From Saprospirales bacterium (GTDB lineage Bacteria; Bacteroidota; Bacteroidia; Chitinophagales; Saprospiraceae): DNA of 64,000 nucleotides. Below the pieces are notes generated by a model that had not been told where the DNA came from, did not search any database, and saw only the letters and a list, made by a program, of their open reading frames with translations. Below, piece by piece: positions 59,352 through 64,000 of this stretch. The stretch lies in contig REEO01000026.1 in assembly GCA_007695035.1 (NCBI GenBank), positions 1-64,000 of the forward strand, in the 5' to 3' direction. The translations under genes and the position numbers were made by a program. Each line of letters opens with the position of its first letter. Position 1 is the first letter of the stretch.

Positions 59352-59968
59352 CCATGAAAAGCCTTCGAATACTGGTAGTGGAAGACAATGCAGTAGTGGC
59401 AGCGGACATTGCAGCATGCTTGCAAGAGCTGGGGCACTGCCCCGTTGGCCCTGCCTACCAACTTCATCAGGCCAAAGAACTCATCAAGAGCAATGAGCTG
59501 CATATGGCCTTGCTCGACATTCACCTGCAGCAACCCATGGATGGCATTGAACTTGCAGAATGGATGTTCAACCACAAACCCGTGCCAGTGATTTTTCTCT
59601 CTGCATATTCGGATGACATCACGCTCACCAGGGCAAGAGCAGTGCATCCCGCCCAATTTTTAATCAAGCCCTTCGACAAGAAACAGCTTAAAATCGCTAT
59701 TGAAATAGCGAAAACCAATTATTACTTTCCCGATTCCATGCAGCGCATTTCCAGACAACTGTACAAATTCACCCGACAACTAAATCAACCACTGAGCAAG
59801 AGTGAACTAAGTGTACTAAAACTACTAACTGAGGGCTACAGTAACCGCGAAATAGCAGAGAAACTCTATCTAAGCGAACACACCGTAAAGAGCCATTTGA
59901 AAAAAATATACTTGAAAACGGAGGTGAAAAGCCGCACCGATCTCCTCAGTACAATCAGTCAATTGTAA
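59348..59968 (+). CDS. LuxR/NarL-type response regulator
   Basis: A 206-residue regulator: receiver domain (about 5-120) with phospho-acceptor Asp in ALLDIHLQQPMDGIE and Lys in FLIKPFDKK, then a GerE-type helix-turn-helix (about 150-205: LSKSELSVLKLLTEGYSNRE, LYLSEHTVKSHLKKIYLK). It is translated from an ATGA overlap with the TPR kinase, so the two form a system. Targets are unknown, but the cytochrome c and lipoprotein genes follow directly on the same strand after 79 bp and may be in its regulon or operon. Confidence 0.93.
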   Translation: MTMKSLRILVVEDNAVVAADIAACLQELGHCPVGPAYQLHQAKELIKSNELHMALLDIHLQQPMDGIELAEWMFNHKPVPVIFLSAYSDDITLTRARAVHPAQFLIKPFDKKQLKIAIEIAKTNYYFPDSMQRISRQLYKFTRQLNQPLSKSELSVLKLLTEGYSNREIAEKLYLSEHTVKSHLKKIYLKTEVKSRTDLLSTISQL

Positions 59969-60047
59969 AAAATCACTCGAAAGAGGGATAAATCCACCGG
60001 GTCCCTGGCGGAATTTTGCAGCAGATAATTGATAAAAGCATGGACCT

Positions 60048-61022
60048 ATGAAAAAGCTGCTGAAAATACTGTTGATCATTGTGGCGGGCTTAATCCTAAC
60101 AGCGGGGCTTGGAGCCACCTATATCAGACTGGCTTTGCCAAATGTCGGGCCTCCCCCGGAAATAGAGGTTGACATAACTCCCGAGCGGGTCGAAAGAGGT
60201 AAATACCTCGCGTGGAATGTAATGCTTTGTGCAGAATGTCATGGCAAAAGGGACTTTTCCATCCTGACAGCCCCCACCTATCCGGGATCTGAATTTGCGG
60301 GAGGTGAAGTATTTGACCATTCGGTTGGCTTGCCAGGAGTCTTTGTCGCACCAAATATTACACCCTATGGAATTGGCGATTGGACGGATGGGGAACTATT
60401 TCGGCTTATTACCACAGGAGTAAAGCCAGATGGCAATCCGGTTTTCCCTATCATGCCCTACCACAATTACAGGAAACTGGACCCGGAGGACATAAAATCA
60501 GTCATTGCTTATCTGAGAACGCTAGAGCCCATAGAATTGGACCACCCTGCGAGTAAAGCGGATTTTCCGGTCAATTTTATTATGCGGACCTTGCCAAAAC
60601 CTCCGGAATTAAAACCCGCACCGGACAGGAGCGATTTGATCGCATATGGAAAATACCTGTTTGATGCTGCAGTATGTGGAGATTGTCACACCAAATTGGA
60701 GGGAGGGCAATTTATAGACCCCATAGCCGGAGGTGGTCGCGAATTCACCCTTCCCGACGGGAGTCTGGTAAGAAGTCCGAATTTGACCCCACATCTCACA
60801 GGCCTTGGAAAGTTCTCCAGAGAGAGCTTCATCGCGAGATTTAAAATGTACGCAGACAGTTCCCTGGTATTGCCAATGGTAGAACCCGGTGATTTCCAAA
60901 CCATCATGCCCTGGAAATTCTATGCAGGAATGACTGAGGAGGATCTCGGTGCAATCTATGAATACCTGAATTCATTGGAACCCTATGACCATGCGGTGGA
61001 AACTTTCGTTGCTTTCCAATAA
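60048..61022 (+). CDS. Membrane-anchored diheme c-type cytochrome
   Basis: A 324-residue periplasmic electron carrier anchored by an N-terminal helix (KILLIIVAGLILTAGLGATY). Two heme c sites: C61-A-E-C-H65 and C210-G-D-C-H214. Possible axial Met ligands lie in VFPIMPYHNY (Met136) and QTIMPWKFY (Met287), each about 70-75 residues after its heme site. The two halves look like a duplicated mono-heme domain (APNITPYGIGDWTDGEL against SPNLTPHLTGLGKFSRESF). No partner oxidase or dehydrogenase is adjacent. Confidence 0.88.
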   Translation: MKKLLKILLIIVAGLILTAGLGATYIRLALPNVGPPPEIEVDITPERVERGKYLAWNVMLCAECHGKRDFSILTAPTYPGSEFAGGEVFDHSVGLPGVFVAPNITPYGIGDWTDGELFRLITTGVKPDGNPVFPIMPYHNYRKLDPEDIKSVIAYLRTLEPIELDHPASKADFPVNFIMRTLPKPPELKPAPDRSDLIAYGKYLFDAAVCGDCHTKLEGGQFIDPIAGGGREFTLPDGSLVRSPNLTPHLTGLGKFSRESFIARFKMYADSSLVLPMVEPGDFQTIMPWKFYAGMTEEDLGAIYEYLNSLEPYDHAVETFVAFQ

Positions 61023-61067
61023 AAAATAGCTTTTCAAATCAAATTACATTACAAAAATTACTTTAAC

Positions 61068-61589
61068 ATGGATTTTCAAAAGAATTTAATTCTAATCACC
61101 CTGCTCCTTTCAGGTGGAATGATATTGTTTTCCTCCTGCAGCGATGATGACGACGGGGGCATGTCTGAAGAGATGCAAATCAAACAAATGTTGGACGAAG
61201 TAAGAGCGCTCACAACCAACCTCAAGACACTGGAAGCAGCTGCAGAGGCAGGATGGGATACTGATTTATCGGGTTGTGTAGAACATCCGGAAGAAGGAGG
61301 GATGGGCCATCACTTTGCCAGAATGGAATACATTGACGGCAGGGTCAATCACCTGGAACCTCAGATTCTACTGTTTGAACCACACCAGGATGGAACCTTC
61401 GAGCTGGTAGGAGTTGAATACATCGTCCCTTTTGCTATTCATTCTGCCGAAAGCGATCCTCCAGAGTTGTTTTTTCATCCATTTCACCACAATCACCAGC
61501 AGGAAATTTGGGCACTGCATGTGTGGACTGAAAAAGAAAATCCCAGCGGCACTTTTTACGACTGGAATCCCGATGTGAGTTGCAATTGA
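61068..61589 (+). CDS. His-rich lipoprotein of unknown function
   Basis: A 173-residue protein with signal peptide and lipobox FSSC, followed by DDDDGG. The mature part contains GMGHHFARMEYIDGRVNHLE, LVGVEYIVPFAIHS, FFHPFHHNHQQEIWALHVW, and ends FYDWNPDVSC. I recall this general layout (GMGYHF..., LVGVEY..., LHVW..NP.G.F.) from Bacteroidota lipoproteins of unknown function next to cytochromes. The many His and the two Cys (SGC, VSC) suggest heme or metal binding, which is inference. It follows the cytochrome gene after 45 bp, probably in one operon. Confidence 0.7.
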   Translation: MDFQKNLILITLLLSGGMILFSSCSDDDDGGMSEEMQIKQMLDEVRALTTNLKTLEAAAEAGWDTDLSGCVEHPEEGGMGHHFARMEYIDGRVNHLEPQILLFEPHQDGTFELVGVEYIVPFAIHSAESDPPELFFHPFHHNHQQEIWALHVWTEKENPSGTFYDWNPDVSCN

Positions 61590-61633
61590 CTTAGAAAATG
61601 GCATGGGGAAAAAAGTATTTTCAGGCCCCAATT

Positions 61634-61666
61634 ACCGGCGTCCCATTCGGGATAGCCGGTTTTTTT
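61634..61666 (+). terminator. Rho-independent terminator after the His-rich lipoprotein
   Basis: Stem ACCGGC (61634-61639) / GCCGGT (61655-61660) with inner TCCC/GGGA, followed by a run of seven T (61660-61666). Ends the cytochrome-lipoprotein unit. Confidence 0.85.
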
Positions 61667-61848
61667 ATGTCCACTCTTCCGATTTGCCCTCGAATGCAAT
61701 CACTCTCGTATGCAACTTAAACAACTGATACCGATACACCTATGATAAGACAGGGGGTCTAACCTCCTCAATCCGTGAAAAATCTCTACTCTTTTTTTAC
61801 AATTCAGACCACTTCATTCCAGTTTGTAGAAGAGAAAAAAACAGAAAA

Positions 61849-62259
61849 ATGAAGCATTCATTTATTATCTGGTTGCTTACAATTGCCCTTACAATCATGA
61901 TCACATCCTGCAGCTCTGACGATGACAGCGGTCCCGCAGGTGACGGGCCTTCGATTGAAATTGCAGCTCCGGCAGACAACAGTGACTTTCACCATGGAGA
62001 TACAGTTTTCATAGAGGTTCACCTCGAGCACACAGAAGAAATTGGCAACTTCCACATTGAGATGATCGACCAAAATACTGAACAAAAGGTGATTGATCAA
62101 ATGGATGCAACGCAGGAATCTGCGCTCACTATAGCGGGCGATTGGGTAAATGAAGTGCCGACCCACACGGACTTTATTTTGCGTGTGACGGCCACGGACC
62201 CTATGGGACGGGAATCCATGGAGTCGGTTTCATTCCACTGCCACCCCGAGGGCGAGTAA
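61849..62259 (+). CDS. DUF4625-like lipoprotein
   Basis: A 136-residue lipoprotein (lipobox ITSC, then SSDDDSG) with one Ig-like domain: PSIEIAAPADNSDFHHGDTV, FIEVHLEHTEEIGNFHIEMI, and a His-rich end SVSFHCHPEGE. The GD-x-V-x-I-x-x-x-x and final HxHP-like pattern resembles DUF4625 proteins. The His cluster (FHH, FHI, FHCH) could bind metal. Role unknown. It has its own promoter region since a terminator lies upstream. Confidence 0.7.
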   Translation: MKHSFIIWLLTIALTIMITSCSSDDDSGPAGDGPSIEIAAPADNSDFHHGDTVFIEVHLEHTEEIGNFHIEMIDQNTEQKVIDQMDATQESALTIAGDWVNEVPTHTDFILRVTATDPMGRESMESVSFHCHPEGE

Positions 62260-62475
62260 TACATTGAAGGTCCTGCCCCTGAGGACAGCGACCTGACATT
62301 CTCTCCATATTATGAAGTCTGTCGGTCTTTTCTGCTTTCCCGGGCTTTTGATGCACCTTTGTTATTGGTTGAAAAACAGAGGGTAACAACCGTATGTATA
62401 TTGGTGGCTTTTCATCAAAAAATAATCAAGAATAGCCTTGAATGGGTAATTGTTGTTTAGGCTGAATAACCACCT

Positions 62476-63279
62476 TCAATTTTTTCCCTTGAAACCATCC
62501 ATAGAGCGATAAACTCTTAAAAACCTGCCCACTACCACATCAAACCATCGTATGGGTAGCAGGCCTTTAAATATGGGCAATAAATAGACCGAAGCCGGCA
62601 TTCTGACCACTATCTTATTTCGCTCAATTCCGCGAATCACTTTTTTCGCTGCCTGTTCGGGTTTAACAACCGGACTGATGGCGTGGGTTTTCACCCCTTT
62701 AAACATCTCCGTATCAATATAGGAGGGTGTCACGGTGGTGATTCTAAGTGGTGAGCCTGCTTTCTCCAATTCCAGCCTAACCGAATCCGACCAACCGATA
62801 ACTGCCCATTTGCTCGCAGCGTAAACAGACATACGCGGATTACCGATCAGTCCGGCAGCAGAGGCGATATTTACAATGTGGCCTTCCCCCCGTTTTTGCA
62901 TGGCGGGCATTACCAACAAAGTCAGGTGCATCAGAGCATTGGTATTGATTGCCATAGTGCGGTCAATATCCTGGTGCGTGTGCTCGCAAAATTCTCTGCC
63001 GGTGACAACCCCCGCATTATTTATCAAAATATCCACGTTTTCTGCACCAATGGCACCAATCCCCTCAACCAACTGTTCCTTTTTACTCACATCGACTCTG
63101 CGGGTCACAATTTTTTCTGAATGAGGCGAGGCGGACCTGAATTCGTCCATTTCTTTATCCAGGATATCCCAAAGATAGACCCGTTCAGCACCCCGATTGA
63201 GGACTTCCTTTACCATCAGCCTGCCGATTCCTCCGGCGCCTCCTGTGATTAAGATTTTCTTTCCAGCGATTTTTGTCAT
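62476..63279 (-). CDS. Short-chain dehydrogenase/reductase
   Basis: A 267-residue NAD(P)-dependent oxidoreductase: TGGAGGIG (13-20), NNAGVV, IASAAGLIGNPRMSVYAASK (catalytic Ser, Tyr and Lys of YxxxK), and a late hydrophobic tail (VYLLPIFKGLLPIRWFDVVV) that may sit on a membrane. The family (DHRS-like) acts on ketones or aldehydes of lipids. It overlaps the VanY-type gene by 4 bp (ATGA), so the two are cotranscribed, but a common pathway is not evident. Confidence 0.9.
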   Translation of the reverse strand: MTKIAGKKILITGGAGGIGRLMVKEVLNRGAERVYLWDILDKEMDEFRSASPHSEKIVTRRVDVSKKEQLVEGIGAIGAENVDILINNAGVVTGREFCEHTHQDIDRTMAINTNALMHLTLLVMPAMQKRGEGHIVNIASAAGLIGNPRMSVYAASKWAVIGWSDSVRLELEKAGSPLRITTVTPSYIDTEMFKGVKTHAISPVVKPEQAAKKVIRGIERNKIVVRMPASVYLLPIFKGLLPIRWFDVVVGRFLRVYRSMDGFKGKN

Positions 63280-64000
63280 AGCTCATCTAACTTTAGTTCA
63301 TCCAAACACCCCGGATTGATACCCAATACGTAGTTTTCAATAATCGCGATTTCCCGGGCAGTCTCTGCACCTTTGAAGCCTGAAATTTTCTCGTCAGTCA
63401 TCAAAATTCCGGCATCTTTTGTCATCTTTTTCGAAAGGGGTACAAAGGACCAGTGCCATTTTTCTTCGCTGTAGCCCGTTGGTCTTTCAGGGCCTTTTTC
63501 GGTATATGGTTGACAAAAGCCGAACCGGCCCGCATTTTCCAGCAACCAGTTGTAGAGCTCGAGTCCCTCTCCCGTTTCAAACCAACTGTTGTCAAAGGAA
63601 TTCAGGTCAACTTCTGTGCCCCAGTGATGTCGCGATGTACCGGGCATGGCACTGAACAATAGAATGTTTTTTGCACGGTCCACCGGATCGGGATAGGTTT
63701 TTTTAGCATTGACCCCGGCAGACAACCGGCTTCCTTCCCACTTTTCTTCCCATATTCGCTTTTGATCCTGAAAGTTTCGGGTAGCCGAACGAATGATCAA
63801 CTCAATTCCAACTTCTTCAGCTTCCTTACGCATGCGGGAGTATGCCTTCAAAGCCTCCTGGTGCAAAACCATTCCTTCCCTGGAAGCCCACTCTGGTTTA
63901 ATTTCTTCAAAATCAGGATGGGTGGACGGATCAAATTTGCCGGTGAGAAATTCCAGATTCCATTTCACATTCCCAACATCATCTACCACCGTATCTATTT
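63276..64000 (-). CDS. D-alanyl-D-alanine carboxypeptidase (VanY/M15B), C-terminal part (runs off window)
   Basis: The frame is open to the last base of the window, so the N-terminus is missing; the GTG at 63989 is not the true start because ATA GAT ACG continues upstream. It trims the terminal D-Ala from peptidoglycan stems. Zinc and catalytic motifs are complete: GTSRHHWGTEVDLN (SxHxxGxxxD) and EKWHWSFVP (ExxWH-like ExWHW). Also RSATRNFQDQKRIW, where the Arg binds the C-terminal carboxylate. It resembles the LAS peptidases (VanX relative at 3924). Overlaps the SDR start by 4 bp. Confidence 0.85.
   Translation of the reverse strand, partial: IDTVVDDVGNVKWNLEFLTGKFDPSTHPDFEEIKPEWASREGMVLHQEALKAYSRMRKEAEEVGIELIIRSATRNFQDQKRIWEEKWEGSRLSAGVNAKKTYPDPVDRAKNILLFSAMPGTSRHHWGTEVDLNSFDNSWFETGEGLELYNWLLENAGRFGFCQPYTEKGPERPTGYSEEKWHWSFVPLSKKMTKDAGILMTDEKISGFKGAETAREIAIIENYVLGINPGCLDELKLDEL

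Overview
This 64 kb window looks like a chromosomal segment of a Bacteroidota bacterium, most likely from the Cytophagales or a related order. The evidence is the mutY-ssb-gldE-gldD gene order, two TonB-dependent receptors (one with an N-terminal carboxypeptidase-regulatory-like domain), Bacteroidota small-protein families, and repeated promoters of the Bacteroidota type (TTTG, 19-20 bp, TANNTTTG) in front of genes. No ribosomal operon, phage, CRISPR array or complete insertion sequence is visible. One tRNA (Gln, UUG) is present.

Layout. 0-3.3 kb: the start of a secreted beta-helix protein, a pseudouridine synthase with an altered catalytic motif, and dnaB. The dnaB upstream region carries a tight cluster of DnaA boxes. 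3.9-10.9 kb: VanX-type dipeptidase, TonB-C protein, AI-2E-type permease, queG, pcrA, RNase HI. 10.9-24.5 kb: M20 amidohydrolase, an NtrC-type regulator that stops where its DNA-binding helix should begin, LOG protein, a large PAS/GAF histidine kinase with a single-domain response regulator, ddl, a lipid A acyltransferase, and a TonB receptor. 24.7-30.3 kb: adenosine deaminase, SelO, glycyl-tRNA synthetase, metallophosphoesterase, with a cluster of REP-like palindromes before glyS.

30.3-34.1 kb is the most unusual part. Two DUF1538 membrane proteins and a PII-like protein form a translationally coupled operon. It lies between two diverged direct repeats made of the 3' ends of the metallophosphoesterase and patatin genes, which looks like a single-crossover or tandem-duplication footprint.

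34-44 kb: M19-type dipeptidase, a KamA-family radical SAM enzyme behind a GC-rich structured leader, DUF1643, a macro-domain protein, the gldD-gldE-ssb-mutY-SDR operon (all on the minus strand), tRNA-Gln and hpt. 44.9-53.2 kb: a YtxH/holin-like envelope cluster, an S9 peptidase, a 180-bp MITE-like element with 19-bp terminal inverted repeats, and an OprC-like copper TonB receptor next to a small Cys/Met-rich membrane protein. 53.7-64 kb: a secreted unknown, FkbM methyltransferase, OsmC, an ArsR-SRPBCC-DoxX operon with a candidate operator, a TPR histidine kinase coupled to a LuxR-type regulator, a diheme cytochrome c with two lipoproteins, an SDR, and a VanY-type carboxypeptidase that runs off the window.

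All calls rest on reading motifs by eye, with no database search. Start codons were moved inward from the longest reading frame where the longest frame began at TTG or GTG, or where a promoter lay inside the extension.
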